Assembly: GCF_000471905.2 (NCBI RefSeq)
Contig: NW_006500342.1
Span: 211,124 to 275,123 of the forward strand
Length of the DNA: 64,000 nucleotides
Direction of reading: 5' to 3'
From: Amborella trichopoda
Taxonomy: Eukaryota > Streptophyta > Magnoliopsida > Amborellales > Amborellaceae
The notes under the pieces were generated by a model. It was given only the letters and a program-made list of their open reading frames with translations. It searched no databases and was not told where the DNA came from. Of this stretch, positions 12,598 through 22,398 are shown piece by piece. A program made the translations under genes and the position numbers. Within the stretch, counting starts at the first letter, position 1. Every line of letters starts with the position of its first letter.

Positions 12598-13405
12598 CAT
12601 GGATAGTGATGGGCTTCTGCCGTCCATGATTGAGGAGAGAGAAGAGAGAAGAAAACATGGATGGCGATGAGCTTCCACCATTCATGATAGAAGAGAGAGA
12701 AAAAAGAAAGAATCATGGACGGCGATGGTCTTTTATCATCTATGACAGAGGAGAGAGAAAAAGGAAGAAACAAGAACAACGATGGGCTTTCGCCATCAAT
12801 GAAAAAAGAGAGAGAAGAGAGAAGAAAAAACATACGGCGATGGGCTTCCATCATCCATGATAAAGAGAGAGAAGAGAGAGAGAAACATGAATGTCGATGA
12901 GGTTCTATCGCTTATGACTGAAGAGAGAGAATAAGGAAAGAGAACATGGATGTAGATGGGCCTCTATCGTTCATGACAGAGGAGAGAGAAGAGAGAAAAG
13001 AAAACATGATTGACGATGAGGTTCCATCGCTCATGACTGAAGAGAGAGAAGGAGAAAAGAGTACTTGGATGGCTATGCGCTGCTGCAGTCCCTAACAGAG
13101 AAGGGAGAGAGAAAGAGAACACGGACGACGATGGGCTTTCACCGTCCATGACAGAGAAGGGAGAGAGAAAGAGAACATGGATAACGATGGAGTTCCGTCG
13201 TCCATGACTGAGAAGGGAGAGAGAAAGAGAACATGGATAACGATGGGGTTCCGTTATCCATGACTGAGAAGGGAGAGAGAAAGAGAACATGGACGGCGAT
13301 GGGGTTCCGCCGTCGATGATAAGAAAGGGGGAGAGAAACGAAACATGGACAATGATGGGGTTCCACCGTCCATGACAGAAGAAAGGAGATAGGAGAGAGA
13401 AAGCA
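12598..13405. repeat. Tandem array of ~58 bp hairpin-forming units, 14 copies
   Basis: Units of about 56-60 bp each hold 'catgga...cgatggg.ttcc...tccatga' followed by a purine spacer 'gagaagggagagagaaagag'. The two ends of each core are inverted repeats. For example CATGGATAACG (13232-13242) pairs perfectly with CGTTATCCATG (13252-13262). The next unit has CATGGACGGCG (13288-13298) with CGCCGTCGATG (13308-13318), one mismatch. Both arms therefore change together between neighbours. The last five or six units are most alike; the first eight are more diverged. It is inside the leader of the inverted LTR. Confidence 0.85.
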
Positions 13406-13559
13406 AAAGACACGCGTAGCGATAGACATTGTCGTGCATGACATGGAGATAAGGGAATTTGGACAAAGGCCCAGCCCACTACTCATGTTAAGGCCCGACT
13501 CACTGTGTATGTTTCAAGAGGTGGAGGACATCATTCCTGGTAATAGGCTGTGCATGAAT

Positions 13560-14065
13560 AGAGGAGTGAGAGAAAGGAACAAGGAGAAAGAAAGAAGGGA
13601 GATATTAGGAAAGAGTGGAAAAAGAAAGGAAGAAAAGAAGAGAGAGAAAGAAAGTGAAGAAAGAAGATCAAGAAAGGGAGAGAAAAGATTAAGAAGGAAA
13701 GGGGGGTGATTAAAGAAAGAGTAGAGAAGAAGAAGGGGATGAAAGACACGCACGACAATGGCCCACTACCGTGCATGTTGAGAGAAGAGCGTGAAAGACA
13801 GAGGAAGAGTGAGAGATAGAGATGGAGAAGAGGGGAGAGAGATAAAGAGGAGGGGAGAGAAAGAGAAAGATAGAGGTGAGAGGAGAGAGAAAGAGAGATG
13901 AGATAAAAATGAGAGGAGAGAGAAAGAGAGATGATATAGAGATGAGAAGAGAGAGAAAGAGAGATGAGATATGATGAGAGGAGAGGGAGAATAGAGGAGG
14001 AGAGAGAAAGAGAGAGAAGAGAGGAGAAGAGAGAAATAGATAGAATAGAGGAGGAGAGACAAAGT
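13560..14065. repeat. Second purine-rich tract with GAGAGATGAGAT repeats
   Basis: This purine-dominated stretch includes a short tandem block near 13870-13990 ('gagagaaagagagatgagat', 20 bp, several copies). It belongs to the expanded LTR leader. A short hairpin motif (GCACG...CGTGC, 13750-13775) interrupts it and matches the conserved leader hairpin of other LTR copies. Confidence 0.8.
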
Positions 14066-14330
14066 TACTTTTACCAAGGGGTATCAGACTTTTTCTTCTC
14101 CCTCCTTCCTCTCTCTCGAGGACATGTCACATTCTCAAGGCTAAAAATCTTAAAATTTATTCATGAAATTGAAGATTGAGGGAAGCCCTTTACAATTAGG
14201 TTTAACACGTATTTATAGAATTGGGCCCAAACATGGGTGGATACCCAAAATCTAGCCTAATTGATGATAATTAAAATTTATTAGAGTTAAAGAAAAATAT
14301 AAAAATAGGGCAAAATAATGTTTTTGCCCC

Positions 14331-16325
14331 TGCCCAACAATACATGGAATTCCAAAACAGTCCCTGCTTCTGACTTAGAACATGCATGATCTTCCATGGA
14401 CAATCAGGGGTTGCTCCGGCACCCATTTTTCTGAGAGATGATTGCTTTCTTGTTGGGCTCCACATGACGATTTATTTGATACCAACTTCGAACCACAGAT
14501 GGTGGTTTTAGGCCACGATCATCTAACTCGAAATTTAGATAAATCTTGAAAACTTCTGATCGATAGTGTGCTCTTTTCTTGATGTTTTTCCATGATTTCT
14601 TCATTGTATTATATTGAACATGCCATCACGATCATGTTGCAACAAATGCAGCTTGATTTTGTGCTCGAAGGAAGATTTCACACTTTTGGGTTTTTGACCT
14701 GAACATAAATCCGGCGGCTGAAATTTATTGCAAGTTTATAGGCTTCCTGTGTGGAATCCGATCATTCATCACGCGCAATATTTATATTAGTGGTATCCTT
14801 GGACCTTACGCACGCGATGGAACTAGTTTCAAGGTGATCCGATGTGCGAGCGTCGTGATATGGCCGCTCGAGCGAGACTTGTCGCTGATGAATTTCTTAC
14901 AACTTTTACCATGAATCTCCAAATTCTCTCTAGATTTTTTCCCTGCTCGAGCATCATCACAGGGCGTGCCAAATATCGAAATGCTCATCTTGGCGAGATG
15001 AATACTGTCACAAAATTTGAGCACGATCTGACTCGAGATGAGTGAGATATGGCTCCAGAAAGTCACTACCTGAAACTGTGAAAACAGTCACCATAATGGA
15101 GGTTTGTTGTAGGGAGGGCGCACGGGAATAGTTATTTGAACACATTTTTCAGCGCCATGCATCTCAGATGCAAAATAAAGAAGAAGTCGGTCTATAAAGC
15201 CCTGATATATAGTGTAATTTTTTTTAAGCCTCAAAATTACCCCAGAATAGGTGAAAATGTTCCTCAGCATTTCAAAAGGCCACCTGCCAAGTTTCGTCAT
15301 AATCCGACATTTCTAAGGTAGTGCAGACAAAGAAACAATTTCGGAAAAATCAACCTCTAACAGACCTCGTAACTAGAAATCTATTATTGGAGCGTCAAAT
15401 TGATGTGGAACCGCTGTCATTGGATATGGCATGGTTGAAAACCCCTAAGAATAAAGTTCCGGATTAATCGGGGGCTCCAAGATAAATTTATGGTTAAATT
15501 ACTAAAATGGAGTAGGCCACACACTATTCTCGTGCGCCCTCCCTGCACCAAATCACCATTAATGGTGACTGTTTTTATAGTTTTGGGCAGTGACTTCTGG
15601 GAGCAACATCTCCCTCATTTTGAGTCGGACCGTGCTCATTTTTTTTGAGCGTGTTCGTTGGCAAAAAAGACCATTTCCATATGTGGCTCGCCCCGTGACG
15701 ACGCCCGAGCAGGGGGAAAAGCTAAAGAGAAGTTGGTGATTCATGGTAAAAGGTGCTGAAAATTCAGTAGCGACACGTCTCGCTGGAGCGACCATATCAC
15801 GCCGCTCGTATAAATGATCGACACGAGACCAGTTCCATAGTGTGCGTAAGGTATAGGGATTTTTTGGCCCGAACCCCGTACGTGATGAACAGTTGGATTT
15901 CACACGTGAAGCCGATAAATTTGCTGCAGATTTCAGTCGCCAGATTTTTTATTCCATTCAAAACTCAAAGATTGCAAAATCTTCGTCCGGACACGAAATC
16001 GAGCTGCGTTTATTGCAACACAATCCGTGACGGCATGCTCAGTGTAATTAAGCAAAGAAACCAAAGAAAAACATCAAGAAATAAGCACACTATCGATCAA
16101 AAGTTTTCATGATTCATCCAAAGTTTGAGTTGTGTGATCATGGCCTAAAAACAGGATCCTTAGTTTGAAGTCGGTATTAAATAGATTGTCATGTCGAGCC
16201 CGATAAGAAACCAATAAATCTTTCGGCCAAATGGATGCCAGAGCAACCCCGAATCAGTCATGGAAGATCACGCACGTTCTAGAGCAGCAGCAGGAACTGT
16301 TTTGGAATTTCATGTATTGTTAGGC
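14331..16325. repeat. Long inverted repeat formed by head-to-head LTR pieces
   Basis: The arms are about 14331-15135 and 15510-16325. The left edge 'tacatggaattccaaaacag' mirrors the right edge 'ctgttttggaatttcatgta', and 'ctcgcc'/'agctaaagagaagttg' landmarks mirror 'caaattctctctagat'. The arms are diverged but pair along roughly 800 bp, with a ~375 bp centre. Both arms are the same LTR section in opposite orientation. Confidence 0.75.
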
Positions 16326-16370
16326 AGGGGCAAAATCATCATTTTGCTCCTATTTTTAAATTTTCCTTTA
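15215..16370 (+). mobile_element. LTR fragment, 5' part only
   Basis: It matches the LTR family from the 'ctgccaagtttcgtca' block (as at 1193 and 39174) through 'gcatggttgaaaacccc', the 'cctccctgc' block and 'gcatgctcagtgt' to 'attttgctcc'. Homology ends near 16370, before the TATA region. The ~80 bp between this fragment and the inverted LTR (15136-15214) matches nothing else that I see. Confidence 0.65.
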
Positions 16371-16701
16371 CAAAATCAGGAATCGCTCGATCCTAGAGGA
16401 GAATCGACAATTTTGAATTGTGAATCACCGCTACTACGTCATAAATCGCGATTCCAGTCGCTTAGCAATGCCACAGGGCCTCTTAGTGAAATCACAGAGC
16501 GAGTCCTTACTTAAGGACATTTTGGTAATTTTTTTCAAAATATCATTACAGGTTACCTATTCTCTCCATCGCGCTGGCATTAAGGCTTTTGTAAAGCAAT
16601 TTATATCTTATTGACTTTCTCCAATTCTTCAATGTGGGACTTGCGTTAAGTGATATTATATTGAAAATTTATACAATATAGGTAATTATTGTACAAAATT
16701 C

Positions 16702-16788
16702 TTCAGCAGCGCACAAAGGGCTGACGTTGTTAGCAGCACATGTTTTATGCATAACCTCCTAAGTTCAAATACCAATTGGGATGCTATA
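16702..16788 (+). mobile_element. Probable short tRNA-derived SINE
   Basis: The 87 bp insert has a box-A-like stretch GGGCTGACGTTGTTAGCAGC (16718-16737), close to a tRNA D-arm, and a box-B-like AAGTTCAAATACC (16761-16773), at tRNA-like spacing. It is flanked by near-identical direct repeats, GTACAAAATTC (16691-16701) and GTGCAAAATTC (16789-16799), with 10 of 11 bases the same. No clear 3' tail is present, so it may be a truncated SINE or a retroposed tRNA fragment. Confidence 0.4.
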
Positions 16789-16863
16789 GTGCAAAATTCA
16801 CTTTTTATCTTCAAAATATTTCTTTTTAAAAATAATATCATAAATTAATTGTTTTAAAAAATA

Positions 16864-17150
16864 ATGTCATATAAAAAGAAAAGAAATAGGTTTTTCTTTT
16901 GTCTTAAAAAAAATCTAAAATTTTTTTTCATAAAAAAAAAGAAAAATATAGGTTTTTACTTTTGTCTTAAATTTTTTTTAAAAAATAATATCATAAATAT
17001 TTTGTTTTTAAAAATTAATATCATAAAAAAAAAAAAAACGATAGGTTTTTACTTTTGTCTTAAAAAAAAACTAAAATTTGTCTTCATAAAAAAAAAGAAA
17101 AAAAGATAGGTTTTTACTTTTATCTTAAGAAAAAAACTAAAATGAAGAAA
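16864..17150. repeat. AT-rich diverged tandem repeat
   Basis: The phrase 'ataggtttttacttttgtct' or a close variant recurs near 16886, 16948, 17041 and 17105, each followed by an A run, 'ctaaaatt' and 'cataaaaaaa'. Spacings of about 62, 93 and 64 bp suggest two alternating unit lengths. Confidence 0.65.
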
Positions 17151-17589
17151 ATAGTATGATAAAAGAAATAAAAAATAAAAAGTAATACAACAAGCAAAAA
17201 AAAAAAGGTAATATAACATCTTCTTTTTTTTCTTGTCACAAAAAAGAAGAAGTAATACAACAAATATCATATTTTCTCGTAAAAAAAAAGTATATCTTGT
17301 CAAAAAAAATAAACGATATTTCTTAATACAACCAAAATTTTTTAATACAAACTAGGAATAACTGATCTAATTATAATTTTTATTTTTATAATATGGCAAG
17401 CTTCAATATAAATTTAGGAATATTAATTTTAAGATATGATTCATACACATTTGCAATATTTCTTTGTCTCTAACAATCTCTTCCATTAAATTTATTCTAG
17501 AATTCTAAAAAATTATATTTTTAAAAATTTGAAGTGTTATTTCGAAAATTAATGCGCATTCAAATAATTTATATATTAATAATCAAATA

Positions 17590-17613
17590 TTTTATTTATT
17601 TATTTATTTATTT
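17590..17613. repeat. (TTTA)n microsatellite
   Basis: About six TTTA units lie in the AT-rich interval. No associated feature is seen. Confidence 0.8.
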
Positions 17614-18048
17614 GTTTTATAAATCTTGTAATGTATTATTTTTATTACAGTTGTCAATAATACATTTTAAATTAAATGATATGAAAAAATATTTTAAATT
17701 TTCTATTATTTATATAATTAAAATATAAATCAACAATTTTTGTTGAAATATATAATATTATAGTTAGATAGGTTGTAATAATTTTGGATTATAGTTAGTT
17801 AGGTTGTACTAATTTCTTTTTTTTTTTTTTTCAGTGGATTAGGTTTTTACGTCAATTCGAGATTTTAGTGGCCATTTTTTATCGATTTAATACATTATTT
17901 ATTGTAGTTTATGTATGATTCTATACGTTATCCATGGTAATTCTATGTTTTTTATTTTATGTGATCCAAATTTAATGGTTAACATAAGTTCATACAGGAA
18001 AAGAACATCCTAATTATTCACAAATTGATTAAAAATTAAAACTAATAA

Positions 18049-18261
18049 TGTAATACCCGTAATTTCTTATTGGATTCTTAAAAAATAACATTTATAGTGA
18101 ATTTTTATAATTTTTTGGTATTATTTTTAGGGCTTAAAAGGACCGATTTGGCCTATTCCCGATCCGGATGGGTTTTTGAGGTGCCCGATCTGGGTCACCG
18201 ATCCTTTTTTTAAACCACTGGTTTATATATATCACGTTATGTCATTGTACAGGGGGGATTA
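18049..18261 (+). other. Possible 5' end of an unrelated LTR
   Basis: The stretch opens TGTAATACCCGTAATTTC. TGTAATACCCG is a common LTR opening in plants. It is cut off by the truncated LTR of element 2 at 18262, so no second LTR or TSD can be seen. This is a weak call based on the opening alone. Confidence 0.25.
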
Positions 18262-19201
18262 CTTTGAATAGATAGTATGTTCATTATTTGATGTTTTTTA
18301 TGTTTTCGTCGTTGAATCACACTGAGCATGCTGCTACGATGACAGGGCACCAAACACAGCTCTATTTCATGAAAGAACGAAGATTTTGCATGTTTGGAAT
18401 TTTGGCTGGAATCAAGGATTCCAACAACGGAATTGGCAGTCTGTTCGTCGGCTTCGTACGCAAAATCCGACTGTTCATCATGTAAGGGGTTCAGGTCAGA
18501 GGTGGCCGAGACCTTACGCCCGCAATGGAATAGGTCTCGTGTCGATCCAACGTGTGAGCAGCGTGATTTTGTCACTCGAGCGAGGCACGAGGCTGCTATA
18601 TTTCCTGCACTTTCTACACGGATCAGCAACTTCTCTCTAGCTTTTCTTCACACTCGGGTATCGTCACGGGGCATGCTACATATCGAATCACTCGTATTGA
18701 CTAAACGAACATGTTCACAAAATTTGAGAATGATTCGATGTGGTATTTTTGAGATATGAGCATCGAAAGTCACTAGTCATGACTGTCCCTTCAATGCTGT
18801 AGTGTTGCAGGATGGCCACATGGGAATAGTATGCTGCTCCCTCTGTTTCACTCTTTCACCTACAACTTCTTCTTGGAATGTCCGTCTGAGCTGAAATTTG
18901 ATCCATGGGGCTTTTCAACCATGCTTGGAGATGGTCCCATAGTAATTTGAGATACTGAAAATATAGCTCTAGTTATAGAGGTCAGTTTCAGGGTGCTAGA
19001 GGCTGATTCTACTGGAATTGTTTCTCAATGTGCACTGCCTTAGACATGTCGGAATGCGACGTAACTTAGCAAGAGACTTTTGAGAGACCTCATGAAAATC
19101 TTGACTAATTCTGGAGCTGTTTTGAGACTATCAAAATTTCCACTACTTGCTAGGCCTTTATTAAGCGGGGGCCCCATGTTAATGAAAAATACCTTCCAAC
19201 T
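18262..19201 (-). mobile_element. Truncated 3' LTR of element 2
   Basis: The first ~940 bp of the LTR are present in inverted orientation. The LTR opening is seen reversed as 'ataccttccaac' near 19190, and the adjacent plus-strand 'ttcatgccccacct' is the reverse of the short purine tract AGGTGGGG that precedes the LTR. Homology ends near 18262, so the TATA box and transcribed half are missing. Confidence 0.7.
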
Positions 19202-19660
19202 TCATGCCCCACCTAATGTTGTGCTTCGAAAGAATTCAGAAGTGCAATCATTAAGGAAGTTTGAGGGATCTTGTCAAAGTCCTCACCCTCAAGGGGCTAT
19301 CTGCGGTTCTGGAGCATGAGTCCTTTTTCAAGACCTCCTCATACAAAACCAGGCCTTGTTTTAAGGCCAAATGCTACGAACCTTCGATCGGTGTTGTTTT
19401 TTGATACATAGGTTTGATTTTGAAGCTCAAGGTATGACTTGTAGGTCCCGTCTAGTGGGGTCCAATCGGGGGCTTCTAACCCAACCCGAAGGTCTAGTCT
19501 CATGTAGGCTAGGGGTTTGGTGAAGACTACTCTGAAGCCTATGGCAGGTTAGACCCTGGCTTCATTAGTTCCTTGCCTTCGCGATGGTTCTTAGCATTTT
19601 TGGAGGGATCTTTTGGTCATCGTCCTCACCCTCAAGGACTCTTGTTTTTTTTGAACTAAG

Positions 19661-19842
19661 GAGATCTTATGTGGCTCTCACTCCTTGATGAGCCATGAAA
19701 CTGGGGACATCTTATGAGGATCTCACTCCCTGATGAGCCATGAAACCGGGGAGATCTTATGAGGCTCTCACTCCCTGATGAGCCCTGAAACTGGGGAGAT
19801 CTTATACGGCTTTCACTCCTTGATGAGCCATTGAAATTGGAG
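19661..19842 (+). repeat. 46 bp tandem repeat, 4 copies
   Basis: Each unit reads roughly 'gagatcttatgaggctctca' then 'ctccctgatgagccatgaaa' and 'ctgggg'. The same unit, in reverse and expanded to ten copies with a three-unit order, is at 38157-38592. Confidence 0.9.
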
Positions 19843-20465
19843 TGTCAGCTGAGGTGTGGAAGTGCATCAACCTGCCTTGTTCGTCCAAGCGCCCTTTCAT
19901 GGGTTTTCACTTGAATAGGGGAAGTGGGACCGTGAAGGTTTTCGCCAACTTCTCTTATTTTTAGGCTTTTTTACCCTCGACCTTGTGGGCAAGTCCACCC
20001 TTTTCATCCATTTTTTCTCACGGTGCCCTTTTGGAGTTTTCACAATGCCTAAGTTTCCTTTTCCACGGAACTCTCTTACTCATGGTTTCATGACCTTGCC
20101 CATCCGTCATTTTTACTAATGGCATTCCCTTTTTCAGGTGTACACCATGCCTTTTTTTCTTTTTAAAATGCGGATTTTAGGGTCGGGCCTTTGAGACATA
20201 TGTGAAGCCTTTAAACATCATGTGGCCGGGATGTGCGCTATAGTTTAGGGTCATACAGCTAGACCGTTGTGGTATTGAATAACAGTCCATAGAGGTCATA
20301 GAGTGAGCTTGGTGATGACTTTGACCCACTTGGGAAGATGACATTAAGTTGGCTGAGAAGAGTTTACAGTATATGAATGTTGGGTGAACAATGGTGGCCC
20401 ACTAGCTGATGGCGAATATGGGTGTTGAGTTGGCTTGCCGTTTGGTGAGCATGGGTAAGACTTAC

Positions 20466-20780
20466 TGGGGGAAGATGAAGATGGTGAAGGTGGCTTGCGC
20501 ACATGAATAGGCCGGCTAGGGAAGACTTGCGTGGCGATGTATGTAGAGGGTGTGTGCGCATATGTAGACTCACTTGGGAGGCAATGGAAATGGTGTAGGT
20601 GGCCTGCGCACGCGAATGGCCCGGTTGGGGAAGACGTGCGTGGAGATGCATGTAAAGAGCGTGTGCGCCTTGGTAGGCTCACTAGGGAGAAGAAGAAGAG
20701 GGTATGTGCACACTAATGGGTCGGTTAGGGAAGGCGTATGTGAGAATGCAGGTGAAAGGGGGTGTGCGCCTAGATAGGGC
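20466..20780 (+). repeat. ~105 bp tandem repeat, 3 copies
   Basis: Landmarks 'gcgcacatgaataggcc', 'gcgcacgcgaatggcccgg' and 'gtgcacactaatgggtcgg' recur about every 105 bp, each followed by 'ttagggaagacgtgcgtg'. The reverse version is at 37320-37590. Confidence 0.75.
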
Positions 20781-21254
20781 ATGTTTTAAGGTCGTGCCTC
20801 CAAGACCTCCGCTATAATTTATGGTCATATAGTTTGGACCGTGGCTATGCAGTATAGGGTCCTGCAGCATGGACCTAGTATGAGTCGGCATGTCCATAGT
20901 ACTGCATGGGGGGTAGATATGTGGATAGCAATCTGGCTCCCTCCGGATAAAGATAATTAAGGCTATACACATGTGAAGAGGTGTAGATGAAGGTGGTGAC
21001 CCTACAAGGAGTAGTAAACAAGAGAGGCTTCACTGGGGATTAGGTGGGCCAGTGTGACTCCACGGGGACAATGAATATCGGTGTACATGGAACTTTAACA
21101 GTCTGGAGCACAGATGTACCCCACCATGGGTTGAAGGGATAAGAATGGCCTTAATTCTTTGGGGATGATGAGTGAGTACGACCCTTGCATACATCTAACT
21201 TCGCTGGGGGTCTAGTTAGAGTCATGCGTGTGAACCATTTGTCACACTACGCGT

Positions 21255-21835
21255 TGCAGTTTTAGGGTCTTTTAGCTCGGACCATGGCCATGGAGTTTAA
21301 GGTCATAGAGTTAGGACCATGCAGTTTGTGGTCATGCACTTAGACCTCCACTACAGTTTAGGGTCGTATAGTTTTGACCATGGTGCTAAGCCTTTTAACT
21401 TCATGCGACCAGGACGTGCATTATGGTTTAAGGTCGCACAGCTGGACCATGGTCATAAGTTTAAACTCATGTGATAAGGATTTTGCTGTTTAAGGTTGTG
21501 CGACTAGACCTTCACTATAGTTTATGGCCATATAGTTCAAACCGTGGACGTACAGTTTTGAGTCGTGAGACAAGGACTATGGCTGTACAGTTTAAGGTCA
21601 TGCAACACGGATCGTGGCGATTTAGTTTAACATCATGTAGTGCGGACCATGGTCGTACAGTTTTGAGTCATGAGACAAGGACTATGGTTGTGCAGTTTAA
21701 GATCATACAATGTGGACCGTGGTCATACAGTTTCGAGTAGTTAGACAAGAACTATGGCTATGCAGTTTAAGGTCATGTAGCACAAAATGTGGCAGTGCAG
21801 TTTAAGGTCATGCAGCGTAGACCATGATGCAATGA
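21255..21835 (+). repeat. 35 bp minisatellite
   Basis: Units such as 'cagtttaaggtcatgcag' plus 'cacggaccatggccgta' repeat at exactly 35 bp from about 21553 on, with at least eight copies, and more loosely before that. Many units hold the palindrome GACCATGGTC or a variant. Related arrays lie upstream of the aORF promoter in elements 1 and 3. Confidence 0.85.
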
Positions 21836-22280
21836 GGGAAGCGACTCCATGGGGAATAGAGTCATTACTAGAGACTGGGCTTGCTAAGGAACAAGATTGT
21901 GGTATAGGGAATGAACTTCTTGAGGATGTGGGACGCTGAACTGAAGGGGAGCGCCAAGGCATGCGCACGTCACTATGTGTGGAGTGTCCCATTCATCAGT
22001 AAGCTTAGTTGATTCATTAAGTCCCTTGGTGAAGCACGCGAGATTAGCCCTTAACGTTCATTGCGGCGGTGATCTGTGGAAGAGATGCACTGTAATGACA
22101 CCTGGACGAGACACACGGCGATAGTCTCTGGTTGAGGCACTTGGTTAAAGTCTTGATGGGGCACACGACAATGATCTTTTGAGTCTCGGGCTTGACCTGC
22201 CCCGGCCTGGTCTTATCCCTATCAAGAGCTGGGGACTGGCGCGTCATTCAGAGTTCGTCAGGAGCAGTCTTCGGTACTGT

Positions 22281-22296
22281 GGGGTATAAAAAGAGG
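22281..22296 (+). promoter_or_regulatory. TATA motif of the antisense aORF, element 2
   Basis: GGGGTATAAAAAGAGG lies on the plus strand, antisense to element 2's own transcription. The aORF begins downstream (now 42479, ~0.9 kb away if element 1 is removed). The same GGGGTATAA core is kept at 35682-35692 (minus) and 55215-55228 (plus) in the same position of two other elements. Promoter activity is inferred. Confidence 0.55.
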
Positions 22297-22393
22297 ATAA
22301 ACCCCACTTTACTATTTTACCAAAGGGTAAAATAGCAGTCATTTTAGAGAGCGAGAGAGAGACAAAACTTTCTAACGAGGATTTTCCGGTGAG

Positions 22394-22398
22394 CACTT
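22394..22398. repeat. Target-site duplication of element 1, left
   Basis: CACTT directly precedes the LTR start TGTTGAAAGG. It matches 41664-41668 exactly. Confidence 0.85.

Larger units (their letters stand above)
11396..15135 (-). mobile_element. Inverted long LTR with expanded leader
   Basis: Read on the minus strand this is the same LTR family. Its 3' end is intact: the plus-strand text begins 'tggttagctgcc', the reverse complement of the canonical end '...taacca'. The block with 'gagatcgctctctcagg' near 11479 and 'ttggtat' near 11520 follows as in other copies. The leader is expanded by purine-rich sequence and a hairpin tandem array (12104-14065), so the copy is 3.7 kb rather than 2.6 kb. 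The promoter-proximal part (14200-15135) matches 1440-2400 inverted. The LTR start is missing; homology fades near 15135. No PBS follows the end, which abuts the array directly. Confidence 0.75.
16371..18261. other. AT-rich gene-free interval
   Basis: This is the only sizeable stretch not made of the Tat family. It is very AT-rich, with A and T homopolymers, a diverged ~60-95 bp tandem repeat, a SINE-like insert and a (TTTA)n run. The small predicted peptides (for example at 16864-17109 and 17534-17728) are strings of Phe, Lys, Ile and Asn with no domain. I see no gene, tRNA or rRNA. Confidence 0.7.
19202..22398 (+). mobile_element. Minisatellite block upstream of the aORF, element 2 (part 1)
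   Basis: Given on the strand of the aORF. In order it holds the LTR-adjacent segment, four 46 bp repeats (19661-19842), a segment shared with 1-820 in reverse, three ~105 bp repeats (20466-20780), 35 bp repeats (21255-21835), and a TATA motif at 22281. The continuation after the element 1 insertion starts at 41669. Long ORFs in it change frame with each repeat and are not conserved, so none is called. Confidence 0.7.

Noticed and set aside
12088-12854. Long minus-strand ORFs of 147-249 codons rich in Ser, Leu and Phe
   Set aside because: They arise because a purine tract has few stops when read on the pyrimidine strand. Three overlapping frames look alike, and there is no domain.
12598-13405. 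CRISPR-like appearance of regular repeats
   Set aside because: Spacers are not unique (purine filler), repeats are diverged, no cas genes exist, and the sequence is from a plant.
12964-13479. 171-codon minus-strand ORF over the 58 bp array
   Set aside because: The repeat period is not a constant multiple of three and open frames shift; residues simply follow the repeat. No start context or domain.
14331-16325. Mutator-like element with long terminal inverted repeats
   Set aside because: The arms are recognisable LTR sections that also occur singly. The outer ends have no matching 9 bp duplication and the centre has no transposase.
16600-18261. Host gene, intron or organelle DNA in the AT-rich interval
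   Set aside because: No ORF with recognisable protein, no splice-like structure I could support, and no organelle gene landmarks.
20344-20682. Pro/Ser/His-rich minus-strand ORF in the minisatellite block
   Set aside because: It spans the ~105 bp tandem repeat, and the corresponding segment in element 1 does not keep the frame.
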